Source: Klebsiella quasipneumoniae subsp. quasipneumoniae (lineage in GTDB: Bacteria; Pseudomonadota; Gammaproteobacteria; Enterobacterales; Enterobacteriaceae). Taken from it: DNA of 64,000 nt. The position numbers and the translations under genes are program-made. Where the stretch lies: assembly GCF_020525925.1 (NCBI RefSeq), contig NZ_CP084876.1:4774001-4838000 (forward strand). Direction: 5' to 3'. Below the pieces are notes generated by a model. That model was not told where the DNA came from, made no database searches, and saw only the letters and a list, made by a program, of their open reading frames with translations. Shown here in pieces: positions 37,347 through 47,928 of the stretch (position 1 is its first letter; each line of letters begins with the position of its first letter).

Positions 37347-37373
37347 GTGATGTAACTGAATGCGTTACATCAC
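37347..37373. promoter_or_regulatory. Long palindromic operator upstream of ytfQ
   Basis: GTGATGTAAC, a 7-bp centre, GTTACATCAC: ten-base arms with no mismatch. It is 65 nt from the ytfQ start and over 300 nt from ppa, so it most likely controls ytfQRT-yjfF. The half-sites do not fit the GalR consensus well; the regulator is unassigned. The rest of 37283-37685 is AT-rich promoter DNA with no gene seen. Confidence 0.7.
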
Positions 37374-37639
37374 ACTTCAAAAAAGTAAATGAGATGTTAA
37401 TGACGGCCCCATTGCCCAGCGGAGAGCCGATAAGGCTTCGCAGGGAGCGCGGCTGTTGCGGTTTATGACGTTTTTTTAAGCGGTTTGATAAATCAATCAC
37501 ATGCAATGAAAACGGTTACATAAATTTATTCATGATGTGGCTATGTTTATGGATTTTCATGCCATTATTGCGCGCAAAATTCAGAGCACTCCACGGCGAG
37601 ATCGGGAAAAAGAAGCGAAGACATTCGATGTGAGTTGGC

Positions 37640-37645
37640 TATAAT
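37640..37645 (+). promoter_or_regulatory. ppa -10 element
   Basis: A perfect TATAAT 41 nt before the ppa start. The -35 is poor (GAAGAC around 37617-37622), so other features such as the AT-rich upstream tract may compensate. Confidence 0.6.
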
Positions 37646-37685
37646 ACCGAGCACTTGTTTGCCATACATTTTAAAGGAAACAGAC

Positions 37686-38216
37686 ATGAGCTTACTCAAC
37701 GTACCTGCGGGCAAAGATCTGCCGGAAGACATCTACGTCGTGATCGAGATCCCGGCGAACGCAGATCCCATCAAATACGAAGTCGACAAAGAGAGCGGTG
37801 CACTGTTCGTTGACCGTTTCATGTCCACAGCGATGTTCTATCCGTGCAACTACGGCTACATCAACCACACCCTGTCTCTGGACGGCGACCCGGTTGACGT
37901 GCTGGTCCCGACCCCGTACCCGCTGCAGCCGGGCTCCGTGATCCGCTGCCGTCCGGTTGGCGTTCTGAAGATGACCGACGAATCCGGTGAAGATGCGAAA
38001 CTGGTTGCGGTACCGCACACCAAGCTGAGCAAAGAATACGATCACATCAACGATGTGAACGACCTGCCGGAACTGCTGAAAGCCCAGATCACTCACTTCT
38101 TTGAGCACTACAAAGATCTGGAAAAAGGCAAGTGGGTTAAAGTCGACGGTTGGGACAACGCAGAAGCGGCGAAAGCTGAAATCGTTGCCTCTTTCGAGCG
38201 CGCTAAGCAGAAGTAA
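37686..38216 (+). CDS. ppa: Inorganic pyrophosphatase
   Basis: The essential soluble family I pyrophosphatase that hydrolyses PPi from biosynthetic reactions. It is 176 aa as in E. coli. The metal-binding aspartates are D66, D68 and D71 in DGDPVD (D65/D67/D70 in mature numbering). The ATG at 37686 follows AAAGGAAACAG. Codon choice is strongly biased to common codons (CTG, CCG, AAA), fitting high expression. Confidence 0.97.
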   Translation: MSLLNVPAGKDLPEDIYVVIEIPANADPIKYEVDKESGALFVDRFMSTAMFYPCNYGYINHTLSLDGDPVDVLVPTPYPLQPGSVIRCRPVGVLKMTDESGEDAKLVAVPHTKLSKEYDHINDVNDLPELLKAQITHFFEHYKDLEKGKWVKVDGWDNAEAAKAEIVASFERAKQK

Positions 38217-38223
38217 TTCTGTC

Positions 38224-38248
38224 TCAGGCAGGGTCATACCCTGCCTGA
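38224..38248 (+). terminator. ppa terminator
   Basis: TCAGGCAGGG (38224-38233) pairs with CCCTGCCTGA (38239-38248) around TCATA. The following T-run is only two bases, so termination may be incomplete and could read into the next gene. Confidence 0.75.
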
Positions 38249-38290
38249 TTGCGGCACGGATAGCCGCGATAACACCATGGAGGGTGTCCC

Positions 38291-39478
38291 GTGAAAAGCG
38301 TTCGCTATTTCACTCTTAACTTTTCTGGCTTCACAACCGCCGCCTCTGAAAAACAGGGGTATCTGCGCCTTATCGCCGGCGACCATGTCTTTTATACCGA
38401 TAAACGCTATTTTAACGACCCCTCGCTTTTTGACCGCCTGAAGACCCATCAGCCTCTGTATCTCGGCGCCCGCCGCCTGGACAACGGCAGTTACTGGATC
38501 CACTGGCTCAGCGATGGCGAAACGCTCCTTGAGCCCAGTCAACGCGTCAAGCGCTGGGCCCGGCCGCTGCTGATTATCAGCCTGCTGACGCTCATCGTCT
38601 CCCTTATTCCGCTCCTGGTGAGCGCCTCAGAATGGGCAAAGTTCGGCTGCGGCATTATCGCGGTACTGGCCTTCATCGCGCTGTTAACCGGGCTCTGCGA
38701 GCGGCTGTTCCACCCGGCGCTAAAACGGCACCCCGCGATGCGCGATCTGCTGGCGAAGATGGCGCAGGCCCGCCGCCGCGACTTTTCTTTTTGCCAGCCG
38801 CTACCCTCAACGCCGCGGGCCGTCCGCCGGTCGGCGATGCCTTTTACGCATGCCCTGCCGGAACGCTATGCGGTTAAGACAGACATCATCACCGATACCC
38901 ACTTTAAGAAGTGGTATGCGAGCAATCCTACGCGGGAATATCACGGCCTCGGGATACAATGCGGTTCCCTGCCGCTGGCCTTCTGGTGGCAGGCTGGCTG
39001 CGCTAATTTCGCGCTGCATCCTGTTCTCTATCGTCGTCAGCCACCGTTTCTTGCCACTGGCGATCGTATCGTCGCCGTATACGAGCGCGACAGCCGGGCG
39101 ATCCATGCGCTATACAATGCCAGCGACGGCGCGGCTTATGTAAAAAACCATCCGCTCTATCCTGGACGCAGACAGCTGTCGCTGCTTTATTATCTGTTTT
39201 ACGGCCTAGCGCTGGTGATGTATCTGCTATTTCTCGGGGTAGAAATCATCAGCGCCCTTCAGTCAGGCCGACGCGTCTGGTGGCAGGTTCAGGATTCACT
39301 GGACATGCTGTCCTTATTGTTACTCTGCTTTGGCGGGATACTGGCGGTACTGGAGCTGATTGGCCCAACGGCCTGGTTATTGTCACACCGGGTGGCTGAC
39401 TGGCTGAAGCTGCGATCGGCGATGCGGCGTTACCTGCGGGAGGCAGCCCCCCAAACCACGCCCGAGGAGGTCATGTAA
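38291..39478 (+). CDS. Uncharacterised membrane protein (four predicted helices)
   Basis: I do not recognise this 395-aa protein. It starts with GTG after a very good GGAGGG six bases upstream. Hydrophobic pairs lie at about 92-112 and 118-137, and at 295-318 and 335-362. The central 155-residue region between them is soluble and basic at first, with FKKWYASNPTREYHGLGIQCGSLP. The N-terminal 90 residues look like a soluble domain. It lies between ppa and ytfP, where E. coli has different genes, and overlaps a small ORF by one base. Confidence 0.75.
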   Translation: MKSVRYFTLNFSGFTTAASEKQGYLRLIAGDHVFYTDKRYFNDPSLFDRLKTHQPLYLGARRLDNGSYWIHWLSDGETLLEPSQRVKRWARPLLIISLLTLIVSLIPLLVSASEWAKFGCGIIAVLAFIALLTGLCERLFHPALKRHPAMRDLLAKMAQARRRDFSFCQPLPSTPRAVRRSAMPFTHALPERYAVKTDIITDTHFKKWYASNPTREYHGLGIQCGSLPLAFWWQAGCANFALHPVLYRRQPPFLATGDRIVAVYERDSRAIHALYNASDGAAYVKNHPLYPGRRQLSLLYYLFYGLALVMYLLFLGVEIISALQSGRRVWWQVQDSLDMLSLLLLCFGGILAVLELIGPTAWLLSHRVADWLKLRSAMRRYLREAAPQTTPEEVM

Positions 39479-39573
39479 TGTTCAGCACCCCAACACGACG
39501 ATTATTATTCCTCGCGCTGACGACGCTGGCTTCCACGATGTGGCTGGCGAGAGATTATCTGCCGCTCTGGTAA
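39478..39573 (+). CDS. Small hydrophobic protein, 31 aa, coupled to the upstream gene
   Basis: The sequence MFSTPTRRLLFLALTTLASTMW... ends in ARDYLPLW. Its ATG overlaps the upstream TAA (TAATG) and is preceded by GAGGAGGTC, an excellent ribosome site lying in the end of the previous gene. It has one possible membrane helix (about 9-22). TAATG coupling plus the ribosome site argue that it is translated. It is too short for standard gene calls; function unknown. Confidence 0.6.
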   Translation: MFSTPTRRLLFLALTTLASTMWLARDYLPLW

Positions 39574-39586
39574 GAGGCGGGCGCAG

Positions 39587-39613
39587 AAAAAACAACGCCA
39601 CCCGAAGGTGGCG
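39587..39613 (-). terminator. Terminator after ytfP
   Basis: CGCCACC (39596-39602) and GGTGGCG (39607-39613) with a CGAA loop; on the minus strand it is followed by TTGTTTTTTC. It ends the tamA-tamB-ytfP operon. Confidence 0.85.
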
Positions 39614-39622
39614 CTGTCGTGG

Positions 39623-39967
39623 TTAATACTGGTCGCGATCCAACCAGTTGCCGTTCGCTATCAACGTACAACCCTCAACGGAACGTTGATAGACATACAT
39701 CCATGCGCTGCCGTAAGGCGTCTGAATCAGGTGGCGCGCATACTCGCCCCCCTTGGTGCGGAGCGCATCCAGTTCGGCCAGCGTCGATGCATCAATACGA
39801 TAAACTTCACCATGTACTGTGCCTTCGCCGGGCACCGCGCCTGGATAGTGGCCCAGGCTGTACAGCTGATAATCGTCGACACTATGAGCGCCCAGCCACT
39901 GGGCGTTGGTCATCCAGTGGCTGTTGCCTTGTTTGCGTCGTAAACTGCCGTAAACAAATATTCGCAT
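39623..39967 (-). CDS. ytfP: Gamma-glutamylcyclotransferase-like protein YtfP
   Basis: A 114-aa protein of the GGCT/AIG2-like fold. The typical start MRIFVYGSLRRKQGN carries the YGSL motif of the family's substrate loop, and E69 (ELDALRTKGGEY region) is near the expected catalytic glutamate. The cellular reaction in bacteria is not established. It follows tamB after a 2-nt gap. Confidence 0.92.
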   Translation of the reverse strand: MRIFVYGSLRRKQGNSHWMTNAQWLGAHSVDDYQLYSLGHYPGAVPGEGTVHGEVYRIDASTLAELDALRTKGGEYARHLIQTPYGSAWMYVYQRSVEGCTLIANGNWLDRDQY

Positions 39968-39969
39968 TG

Positions 39970-42900
39970 CTAAAACTCAAACTGATAGAGCAAATCGAGC
40001 GCCTGGTCGATGCCAGACACCGCTTCCACATATAGCTTAGGCATCAGGCGATAACGTAAAGTCAGCGTCGCCAGGGAATCGAAGATACCGACCCCGTATT
40101 TTACCTGCAGACCCGGCAGTACATAGCCGCTGACCACCACCTGGGAAGAGTCGCCTACCCCTTCGGTGTCCAACGCCAAATTGCTTACGCCAAACGTCTC
40201 GCCGATTTTACCCACAACCTGACCACTTTGTGCAACCCCCATACCAATAAGCATTGAGGTCATCGCGGCGCTATCGCTCTGTCCGCTGCTCAAACCCTGG
40301 CCGCGCAGCAGATAAGACAGCGCTTCCTGCTGGGACATAACCGGGTCGGAGAAGATCTCCGCTTTCGGCTGATCGGCGGAGCCGGTGACGCGAACGCCGG
40401 CGATCACGTCGTCTTCGGTGGCATCCGGGTTACGAATCGCTTCGATATTCAGCAACGGCTGATCCGGCGGACCGGAGAACAGCAGCTCCCCTTTGCGCAC
40501 AATCAAATCCTGGCCATAGGCGTGGAAGCGGCCGTCCGGAATATTGATCTGCCCGTTGAGTCCCAGCCCCTGCTTGTCCTGCGCCACTTTCAGATCGCCG
40601 GTCAGACGCGCTTTCAGACCGAAGGCTTCCAGACGAACGTTGTTGCCGACGTGGATCGTCAGGTTGCTGTTGATCGGGATCCCGGCGCTCTGCTGCTTAA
40701 TCGGCTTGAGGTTTTTGTCGAGCATCACTTCGTCCGACGACACGCCGACCGCGCTCTCCGGCACCTCGTTGACCACGATCCGCGCCCAGGGCACATCCAC
40801 CTTGCCATCGAGGTTGAACAGGCTTGGCGTGGCGGTAAACACCACGTCCGGCGATACATCGAGACGGACCATCGGCGGCACGGTGATCCGCACCCGGCTG
40901 CCCTTCGCCGCAATCTGCGCCCGCCAGTTATCGATCTGCGTCCAGTCGGCGTTCCCGCTAAGGGCGATTTGCCCCTGACGGGTGTTCACCGTCCCCTGCA
41001 GGGTCGAGCGCGTACCGTTGAAGTTCATCGCCAGCTGGCTCGGCTGCATATCAAACGGCATAAAGTTGCCGTCGATATCCACCCCGCTTAGCTGCATCTG
41101 GCCGAACAGCTGCGGACTTTTCACGTTGCCGCCCAGGCGCAGACGGGCGTTGAGCCGTCCCTCCGCCTTTTCACCGCGGGCGAAAATCGGGTTGATCATC
41201 GCCAGCGAGAAGTTGCTGATATTGACGTTGCCGCCGAGGTTACGCCGCCCCTGCGGGTCGGTGACCTGCACTTGCCCATCCAGTTGGCCATTGTTGGTCA
41301 GGCGGATAAGCCAGCCCAGCTCCGCGCGATTGTTGTGCAGATCGGCGCTGAGGTTCAGCGTATCGAACGCCACCGGCAGCGGGGCGTCATTGACCACCTG
41401 GGTCACTTTGACGTTGCGCCCGCTGAGGGTCACTTTACCCTGCGGCAGCCCCTCTTTGGTGGTGTCCCAGCTGACATTGGCATTACCGGTAAACACGCCG
41501 CTGGCCTGGGTCGCCTCCGGCATAAACGGCTTAAGCATCGCCAGGTCGAAGCGGTTGAGATTCACCCGCGCCCGCCCGCTGGCGCCCGCGTCAATGGTCT
41601 CAGGCACGCAGAGTTCGGCGTTCGGGTTGGTCCAGCAGTGTGGCCCGATGCTGATTTTCTGCTCCTGGTTACGGTAGTCCAGCGCAATACTGCGCGTCAG
41701 CGCTACTGGCCCCACCGGCGTCTGGAAGCGGGTATCGCTTAGCGCGCCTCTCCAGCGCTCGGCCTGACGATCGAAGCTGCCCGCCAGCGCCAGCTGGCCG
41801 GAAACCGGATCGCCCTGCACCCGCAGCCGCAGCTCATGCTGCTTTTCAGTGCCTTTGGCATTGAGCTGCACCAGGCTGATATTCACCCCCGGCTGGCTGA
41901 TGCGATCCACCCGCACGTCCAGGTTGCCGCCAATCTGATCGGTGGATTTCACATCCCCTTTGACGTTGACCTGGGCGATGCTCAGCTCCTGCCAGCGCAG
42001 CGCACGGGCGGTGATGTCCGCCAGCAGCTGCGGCGCATCGACAGTGCCGCGCACTTTCACCAGCCCCTTCGCCGTCCCGCCGAGCCCCGGCAGCGCATTA
42101 TCCAGGTGCGGCGCATCGATGGTGGCGTCGAGATTCAGATCCTTCACCCCCAGCTCGCCTTTGATATCGGCGCTGTTCGGGCCTAACGCCAGATGCAGCC
42201 CCGGGATCTTCCACTGCAGATAGCTGTTGCCCTGCAGCGAGCCGGAGACATCCACCTTGTTCTGTTTCACGTTGCCGGTAATTTTCAGCTCCGGCACCGA
42301 CATCTGCCAGCTGCCGCCGTACAGGCTGCCCTGGGTCTTGATCCTGCCGTTGAGCTTCGACGGCCAGTCCGGCACCTCTTTGGCGGTGTTGATGCCGTCG
42401 AGGGTCAGCTCGCCGCGCCAGCTGATCGCCTGCTGCCAGTCGAGGAGCGCCTTCAGCTCGGTTTTCCCTTCGAGGGCATTGACCGTCAGCTTGTCGAGAT
42501 TGATCTGCCGCTCATTGCCTTTGGCGTTGAGGGCGATTTTCGCCGGCGGCAGCGACTGGCCTTTCACCGCGGTGGAGAAGGCCAGCGCGTAGTCGGTCAT
42601 TTTGCCGCTGAACTTCAGCTGGACGTCGTCGGCCTGGAACTGCTTCTCGCCGCTGAACGGCCAGGCGAGCTGCTTGCTCTTCAGCTCCATATTGAGCGGC
42701 AGCCCGGCCTCCGCCAGCTGCGCGTCCGCCCGCAGCGTGGCCGCTACCGGCCCGCTTAAGTCCACCCCGACCTTAAGCGTTTTACGTATCTCGCCGCCCA
42801 CCTTCAGCTGCACTTTCTCCCCTTTCATCGGGTCGACGTTCAGCGTTCCGGCGAGGGTGATGTCTACCGGCCAGTTATCCTGCAGCTGGGCGCTGCCCGA

Positions 42901-43746
42901 GGCGGTGACTTTGCCCTGATCGGAGTCGATGTCGAGGGCGTCGAGCTTCATCTGCCCGTCGATACTGCTGACTTTCAGCAGCAGGTTATACACGGTGATA
43001 TCGGTATCGCCGGTGAGGCGCAGCTGCTCGCCGCGGAACGCCTCAATATTGAGGTTCAGCGGCAGATGGACGTCGGTCATCGCCGGCAGCACCGGCTGCG
43101 AGAAGAGGTCGGTCATCGTCTCGCCGAGCGGTTTTTCCTGCGGCTGCGGGTTGTCGATTTTCGGTTCAACCACCTGCTCCTGCGCTACTTTCGCCACCTT
43201 CGGCAGGGCGATCAGCAGCCCCTGCAGCGAGGTCGGCGTCAGGGTCAGGTTTTTCTCCTGCCAGTTCAGGCCGGTGGAAAAATCGCGCACAGAGACCGCG
43301 GTATCGTCGATTTTGACGTTGACGTTATGCAGCGCGACGCGGCTGAGGGCGATCGGATAAGGGGTGGAGAGATTCAGCGGCCCGCTGTCCTCTTCCTCGA
43401 CCGGCGCAGAGGGCGGCATCTTCTTCGTATCGACGGCGACGTAAATATCACGCAGCGAGATGTCGTTTACGCACAGACTGCTGTCCCACAGGCAGCGCAA
43501 CCTGACGCTGAGATGAAACTGGCCGGCGGTGACCGCCACGCCGGGCTGCTCATAGCGGACATTATCGAGGGTTAAATCACGCCAGCCGCCGGTCACTTTG
43601 CCGATTTCCAGCCCCGAAACCCAGCGATCCGCCGCTTTGAAAACCAGATGCAAGCCGGTGGTGGTGCCCACCAGGAACCCGACGGTACCCAGCAGGAGGA
43701 CCAACACGATTAAGACGCCGAGGCTTATCTTCTTCCATAAACTCAT
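39970..43746 (-). CDS. tamB: Translocation and assembly module subunit TamB
   Basis: A 1258-aa envelope-spanning protein (E. coli 1259) of the AsmA-like bridge family. It has an N-terminal membrane anchor (about 7-28, [19 protein letters not shown]), a long repetitive beta-rich periplasmic groove, and the C-terminal DUF490 domain ending in QFEF. It partners with TamA and is implicated in autotransporter assembly and phospholipid transport to the outer membrane. It overlaps tamA by 4 nt. Confidence 0.96.
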   Translation of the reverse strand: MSLWKKISLGVLIVLVLLLGTVGFLVGTTTGLHLVFKAADRWVSGLEIGKVTGGWRDLTLDNVRYEQPGVAVTAGQFHLSVRLRCLWDSSLCVNDISLRDIYVAVDTKKMPPSAPVEEEDSGPLNLSTPYPIALSRVALHNVNVKIDDTAVSVRDFSTGLNWQEKNLTLTPTSLQGLLIALPKVAKVAQEQVVEPKIDNPQPQEKPLGETMTDLFSQPVLPAMTDVHLPLNLNIEAFRGEQLRLTGDTDITVYNLLLKVSSIDGQMKLDALDIDSDQGKVTASGSAQLQDNWPVDITLAGTLNVDPMKGEKVQLKVGGEIRKTLKVGVDLSGPVAATLRADAQLAEAGLPLNMELKSKQLAWPFSGEKQFQADDVQLKFSGKMTDYALAFSTAVKGQSLPPAKIALNAKGNERQINLDKLTVNALEGKTELKALLDWQQAISWRGELTLDGINTAKEVPDWPSKLNGRIKTQGSLYGGSWQMSVPELKITGNVKQNKVDVSGSLQGNSYLQWKIPGLHLALGPNSADIKGELGVKDLNLDATIDAPHLDNALPGLGGTAKGLVKVRGTVDAPQLLADITARALRWQELSIAQVNVKGDVKSTDQIGGNLDVRVDRISQPGVNISLVQLNAKGTEKQHELRLRVQGDPVSGQLALAGSFDRQAERWRGALSDTRFQTPVGPVALTRSIALDYRNQEQKISIGPHCWTNPNAELCVPETIDAGASGRARVNLNRFDLAMLKPFMPEATQASGVFTGNANVSWDTTKEGLPQGKVTLSGRNVKVTQVVNDAPLPVAFDTLNLSADLHNNRAELGWLIRLTNNGQLDGQVQVTDPQGRRNLGGNVNISNFSLAMINPIFARGEKAEGRLNARLRLGGNVKSPQLFGQMQLSGVDIDGNFMPFDMQPSQLAMNFNGTRSTLQGTVNTRQGQIALSGNADWTQIDNWRAQIAAKGSRVRITVPPMVRLDVSPDVVFTATPSLFNLDGKVDVPWARIVVNEVPESAVGVSSDEVMLDKNLKPIKQQSAGIPINSNLTIHVGNNVRLEAFGLKARLTGDLKVAQDKQGLGLNGQINIPDGRFHAYGQDLIVRKGELLFSGPPDQPLLNIEAIRNPDATEDDVIAGVRVTGSADQPKAEIFSDPVMSQQEALSYLLRGQGLSSGQSDSAAMTSMLIGMGVAQSGQVVGKIGETFGVSNLALDTEGVGDSSQVVVSGYVLPGLQVKYGVGIFDSLATLTLRYRLMPKLYVEAVSGIDQALDLLYQFEF

Positions 43747-45476
43747 AATTCAGGCCCCAGACCGATGTAAAACTGTAAACCATGCTCTTCTTTGTCGCCG
43801 ATTGGCCGGGCGATATCCAGCTTGATCGGCCCCACCGGCGACTGCCAGCGCACGCCCACCCCGGCGCCGGTTTTAAAATCACTTTCGCGAATATCGCTGA
43901 CCGCTTCGCCGCTATCGACAAACACGGCGCCCCACCATTTGCCGCTGACGTTGTACTGATATTCCAGCGAGCCGGTGGCCAGCTTCGAGGCCCCGATCAG
44001 CTTGCCGTCATCGTCCTTCGGCGAGATGGATTTGTATTTATAGCCGCGAATACTGCGATCGCCCCCGGCGAAAAAGCGCAGGTCCGGCGGCACCTTGTCA
44101 AAGTTGTCCGCTTCGATCCAGCCCAGGTTGCCGCGCACCACAAAGCGGTGGCGGTCATAGAGGGTACGGATCCAGACGTCCTGGGCCTGCATCACGATGA
44201 AGTTGATGTCCGAGCCCCACATGGTGTTGGAGTAGTCCACCGAGTAGCGCTGGGAATCGCCCCAGGTGGGCATCAGGCCGCCGCGGGAGCGAGTGCGGTT
44301 CACCGAGACCCCGGGGTAAATCAGCATGGTGGTGTTGGTGACGTTCGCCTGGGTAAAGTGGTCCAGGCTCCAGCGCAGGTTGATCGCCCGCTGCCAGCCG
44401 CTCGACATCTCCCAGAAACGCGACAACCCAAGGGTGGTGGAGTCAGCCTGGGTGTCATTGAGATCGGTACGCTTAAAGCCGCCCTGCATCAGATAGTACT
44501 GCTCGAGCGGGCTCTTGAGCAGCGGGACTTTATAGGTGAAGTCGAACTGCTGCTCCGGGGCGGAGAGGCTGACGCTGGAGGTCAGGCTGTGGCCATAGGA
44601 GTTCATCCACGGTTTTTTCCACGTGGCTTTTACCCGCGGACCGACGTCTGTGGAGTACCCTACCCCGGTTTCCACGGTGTTCTCTTTGCGTGGCGAGACA
44701 ACGCCCTGCAGAGGCAGCACCTTGGTTTTCCGTGACTTAGCAAAATCAGGCGCCACCACCACCGAACTGAACCACCCGGTCGCCGCCAGGCGGCGGTTTA
44801 GCTCGGCCAGGTCCTGAGAGGTGTAGTAGTCGCCCTCTTTAAACGGCACGAGGTTTTGCAGGTATTCATCACGGATTTGCGATCCGGAGAAGGTGACGTG
44901 GCCAAAGCGATAGCGTTCGCCGCTGTCGTAATCGATATCCCAGAACGCCTGATGGCGGTCGAGGGAGACCCCCAGCTGGCTTTTATTGAACTCGCTGTCA
45001 AAGTAGCCTTTGCGCAGGGCGACGCGGGTCAGGGAGCTCTTGAAACCGTCGTAATCGCCGTGGTTGAGCACCGTCCCGATGGCCGGGCGGGTTTTCAACA
45101 GCGCCAGATAGTCGCTGTCGGTGCGGGCGCCGCCGCGCAGAATCACCTCGGTGCCGCCAATGCGCACCGGCTCACCCGGGGTCACTTTGGCGATCAGCAC
45201 CTGACGGCCCCTTTTCGGCGGCGGACGAAGATCAAATTCAATCGTCGGCTCGTAATACCCCAGCGCTTTCAGACCTTCGCGAATGGCGTCATCGACGCGC
45301 GCGCGAAAGCGACGATCCGGCGTGACCTCATCACTCTGGATGGTGGAAAGCTGGGCGCGAACGTTTTTCTCCAGCTCCCCGGATAATCCTTCAACCTGCA
45401 AACGCACATTCGCTGCGCTGGCGATCCCGCTGACCAGCAAAAGGCTGGTGACACATAACTGGCGGATTTTTAGCAC
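43743..45476 (-). CDS. tamA: Translocation and assembly module subunit TamA
   Basis: An Omp85-family outer-membrane protein, 577 aa as in E. coli. A signal peptide (about 1-21) precedes three POTRA domains and a 16-strand barrel. The conserved loop-6 motif appears as [10 protein letters not shown]. The C-terminal strand ends [11 protein letters not shown]. It is first in the tamA-tamB-ytfP operon. Confidence 0.97.
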   Translation of the reverse strand: MLKIRQLCVTSLLLVSGIASAANVRLQVEGLSGELEKNVRAQLSTIQSDEVTPDRRFRARVDDAIREGLKALGYYEPTIEFDLRPPPKRGRQVLIAKVTPGEPVRIGGTEVILRGGARTDSDYLALLKTRPAIGTVLNHGDYDGFKSSLTRVALRKGYFDSEFNKSQLGVSLDRHQAFWDIDYDSGERYRFGHVTFSGSQIRDEYLQNLVPFKEGDYYTSQDLAELNRRLAATGWFSSVVVAPDFAKSRKTKVLPLQGVVSPRKENTVETGVGYSTDVGPRVKATWKKPWMNSYGHSLTSSVSLSAPEQQFDFTYKVPLLKSPLEQYYLMQGGFKRTDLNDTQADSTTLGLSRFWEMSSGWQRAINLRWSLDHFTQANVTNTTMLIYPGVSVNRTRSRGGLMPTWGDSQRYSVDYSNTMWGSDINFIVMQAQDVWIRTLYDRHRFVVRGNLGWIEADNFDKVPPDLRFFAGGDRSIRGYKYKSISPKDDDGKLIGASKLATGSLEYQYNVSGKWWGAVFVDSGEAVSDIRESDFKTGAGVGVRWQSPVGPIKLDIARPIGDKEEHGLQFYIGLGPEL

Positions 45477-45685
45477 ATTTTCTCCTGAATATCCCTGTTT
45501 CCCCCTACAGGAAACACTGGCGCCGTTCCACGGCTTAACAAAACCCTAACAACGTAGGGTTGAAAAAGTGGCAATAACCCAAATAATTCTTATGTATTAA
45601 TCTAGACGTATTACGCGTATTTATTGTGTTAAAAGACACGCTTCGTTACAACCTTAACGACGATTTCTGTATTGAGAGGCCCACC
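45477..45685. promoter_or_regulatory. Divergent tamA/msrA promoter region
   Basis: This AT-rich gap separates the divergent tamA and msrA genes. It includes a small inverted repeat ACCCTA...TAGGGT (45549-45564) and TA-rich stretches suited to -10 boxes, such as TATTAA near 45595. No specific regulator site was recognised. Confidence 0.4.
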
Positions 45686-46324
45686 GTGAGTCTATTTGAT
45701 AAAACGCATCTTGTCGCCCAGGCGGATGCGCTGCCTGGACGCAATACCCCGATGCCAGTGGCGACGCTCCACGCAGTTAACGGCCACTCGATGACCAACG
45801 TCCCGGCGGGGATGGAAGTCGCGCTGTTCGCCATGGGCTGCTTCTGGGGAGTTGAACGTCTGTTCTGGCAATTGCCGGGGGTTTACAGCACCGCCGCCGG
45901 CTACACTGGCGGCTATACGCCCAATCCGACCTATCGCGAAGTGTGCAGCGGCCAGACCGGTCACGCGGAAGCGGTGCGCGTGGTCTACGATCCGCAGGTC
46001 ATCAGCTATGAGCAGTTATTGCAGGTGTTCTGGGAAAATCACGACCCGGCGCAGGGAATGAGACAGGGTAACGACCACGGCACCCAGTACCGTTCGGCGA
46101 TTTACCCGTTGACGCCGGAACAGACGGAAGCGGCAAAGGCCAGCCTCGCGCGCTTCCAGGCGGCGATGAACGACGCGCACGATACCCGGCACATCACCAC
46201 CGAGATCGCCACCGCCAAACCGTTCTACTATGCCGAGGACGATCACCAGCAGTATCTGTATAAGAACCCGCACGGCTATTGCGGCATCGGCGGCATTGGC
46301 GTCTGCCTGCCGCCTCAGGCGTAA
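45686..46324 (+). CDS. msrA: Peptide methionine-(S)-sulfoxide reductase MsrA
   Basis: It repairs oxidised methionine. The 212-aa protein has the E. coli length. The catalytic C52 is in GCFWG, with resolving C199 and C207 in the [11 protein letters not shown] tail. The start is the GTG at 45686 after GAGAGG, giving MSLFDKTHL as in relatives; the frame is open back to 45626 but without family match. Confidence 0.96.
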   Translation: MSLFDKTHLVAQADALPGRNTPMPVATLHAVNGHSMTNVPAGMEVALFAMGCFWGVERLFWQLPGVYSTAAGYTGGYTPNPTYREVCSGQTGHAEAVRVVYDPQVISYEQLLQVFWENHDPAQGMRQGNDHGTQYRSAIYPLTPEQTEAAKASLARFQAAMNDAHDTRHITTEIATAKPFYYAEDDHQQYLYKNPHGYCGIGGIGVCLPPQA

Positions 46325-46410
46325 TTCTGATTTCCGCCTCAACAGCGAGGCGGTTAATGAACGCTCTGGCGGCTTTACATTCCCTTACGCTATACTACCC
46401 AGTGTGACAG

Positions 46411-46439
46411 CCGGTCCAGCGCCTTCGGACCGGTTTTTT
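46411..46439 (+). terminator. Intrinsic terminator between msrA and ytfL
   Basis: CCGGTCC (46411-46417), a 9-nt loop and GGACCGG (46427-46433), then six T residues. A TATACT at 46391-46396 lies just before it, and a weaker hairpin CCGCCTC/GAGGCGG is at 46334-46353. It separates msrA from ytfL. Confidence 0.92.
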
Positions 46440-46474
46440 ATGTATTCCACATTTGAGTTATCAACTTCCCTTCC

Positions 46475-46504
46475 GAGGATCTGACCTCAACGGTCAGAAA
46501 AGAT
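46475..46504 (+). promoter_or_regulatory. Split ribosome-binding region of ytfL with bridging hairpin
   Basis: GAGGA (46475-46479) is 25 nt from the ytfL ATG, too far by normal rules. A hairpin, CTGACC (46481-46486) with GGTCAG (46492-46497), fills the gap. If it folds, the Shine-Dalgarno sequence comes to about 8 nt from the start. The only closer candidate is a weak AGAAAAG. Confidence 0.5.
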
Positions 46505-47842
46505 ATGTTAAACAGTATTTTAGTAATACTCTGTCTGATAGCCGTCAGTGCCTTTTTTTCGATATCGGAAATCTCACTGGCCGCCTCACGTAAAATCAAA
46601 CTGAAACTGCTGGCCGATGAAGGCAACGTCAACGCACAGCGGGTGCTGAAGATGCAGGAGAACCCGGGCACCTTCTTTACCGTTGTGCAGATTGGCCTTA
46701 ACGCCGTCGCCATTCTGGGCGGTATCGTGGGCGACGCGGCCTTCTCCCCGGCGTTTTATAGCCTGCTCAGCGGGTATATGTCACCGGAGCTCTCCGAGCA
46801 GCTGAGCTTCATCATCTCTTTTACCCTGGTCACCAGCTTGTTCATCCTGTTTGCTGACCTGACTCCGAAACGCATCGGTATGATTGCGCCCGAAACCGTG
46901 GCACTGCGCATCATCAACCCGATGCGCTTCTGCCTGTTAGTCTTCCGCCCGCTGGTGTGGTTGTTTAACGGCATGGCTAATATGATCTTCCGCATCTTCA
47001 AACTGCCGATGGTGCGGAAAGACGATATCACCTCCGACGATATCTATGCCGTGGTTGAGGCCGGCGCGCTGGCCGGGGTGCTGCGCAAGCAGGAGCATGA
47101 GCTGATTGAGAACGTGTTCGAGCTGGAGTCCCGCACCGTTCCTTCCTCCATGACCCCGCGTGAAAGCGTCATTTGGTTTGATTTACATGAAGACGAGCAG
47201 AGCCTGAAGAATAAAGTGGCCGAGCATCCGCACTCGAAGTTCCTCGTCTGTAATGAAGATATCGACCATATTATCGGCTACGTCGATTCCAAAGATCTGC
47301 TGAACCGCGTGCTGGCGAACCAGAGCCTGGTGCTGACCGGCGGCGTGCAGATCCGCAACACGCTGATCGTCCCGGATACCCTTACCCTGTCCGAAGCGCT
47401 GGAAAGTTTCAAAACCGCCGGGGAAGACTTCGCGGTGATCATGAATGAATATGCGCTGGTGGTCGGGATCATCACCCTTAACGACGTGATGACGACTTTG
47501 ATGGGCGATCTCGTCGGCCAGGGGCTGGAAGAGCAGATCGTCGCTCGCGATGAAAACTCGTGGCTGATCGATGGCGGTACGCCGATTGATGACGTGATGC
47601 GCGTGCTGGATATCGACGAGTTTCCGCAGTCCGGGAACTACGAGACCATCGGCGGCTTTATGATGTTTATGCTGCGTAAAATCCCCAAGCGCACCGACGC
47701 GGTGAAGTTCTCCGGCTATAAGTTCGAGGTCGTGGATATCGACAACTACCGTATCGACCAGCTGCTGGTGACCCGCATCGATAACAAGCCAACGGTGCTG
47801 GTGCCCAAGCAGTCGGAAGCGGCGGAAAGCCAGAACGCCTGA
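46505..47842 (+). CDS. ytfL: CNNM/CorC-family membrane protein YtfL (PaeA)
   Basis: A 445-aa inner-membrane protein: DUF21 (CNNM) domain with about four helices (1-150), tandem CBS domains (about 200-330) and a C-terminal CorC/HlyC domain. The family is linked to cation handling; YtfL/PaeA is reported to protect Salmonella and E. coli from cadaverine and putrescine, probably by export. The C-terminal tail differs from E. coli. Expression could depend on the bridged ribosome site upstream. Confidence 0.93.
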   Translation: MLNSILVILCLIAVSAFFSISEISLAASRKIKLKLLADEGNVNAQRVLKMQENPGTFFTVVQIGLNAVAILGGIVGDAAFSPAFYSLLSGYMSPELSEQLSFIISFTLVTSLFILFADLTPKRIGMIAPETVALRIINPMRFCLLVFRPLVWLFNGMANMIFRIFKLPMVRKDDITSDDIYAVVEAGALAGVLRKQEHELIENVFELESRTVPSSMTPRESVIWFDLHEDEQSLKNKVAEHPHSKFLVCNEDIDHIIGYVDSKDLLNRVLANQSLVLTGGVQIRNTLIVPDTLTLSEALESFKTAGEDFAVIMNEYALVVGIITLNDVMTTLMGDLVGQGLEEQIVARDENSWLIDGGTPIDDVMRVLDIDEFPQSGNYETIGGFMMFMLRKIPKRTDAVKFSGYKFEVVDIDNYRIDQLLVTRIDNKPTVLVPKQSEAAESQNA

Positions 47843-47863
47843 GCATCATCTTTTCTCTCTCTT

Positions 47864-47890
47864 AAGGGCGGATGATCATCCGCCCTTTTT
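47864..47890 (+). terminator. ytfL terminator
   Basis: A perfect 24-bp palindrome (12-bp arms starting AAGGGCGGATGA) at 47864-47887 followed by T residues to 47890. It separates ytfL from the accessory galactoside operon. Confidence 0.93.
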
Positions 47891-47900
47891 ATTGCCCGAA

Positions 47901-47916
47901 TGTGAAGCGGCTCACG
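47901..47916 (+). promoter_or_regulatory. CRP site upstream of the permease/GH42 operon
   Basis: TGTGA-AGCGGC-TCACG matches the CRP consensus at 9 of 10 positions. It is centred 28.5 bp before the centre of the first AraC half-site, close to the arrangement in araBAD. Confidence 0.8.
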
Positions 47917-47928
47917 CCCCTCTGCCGA

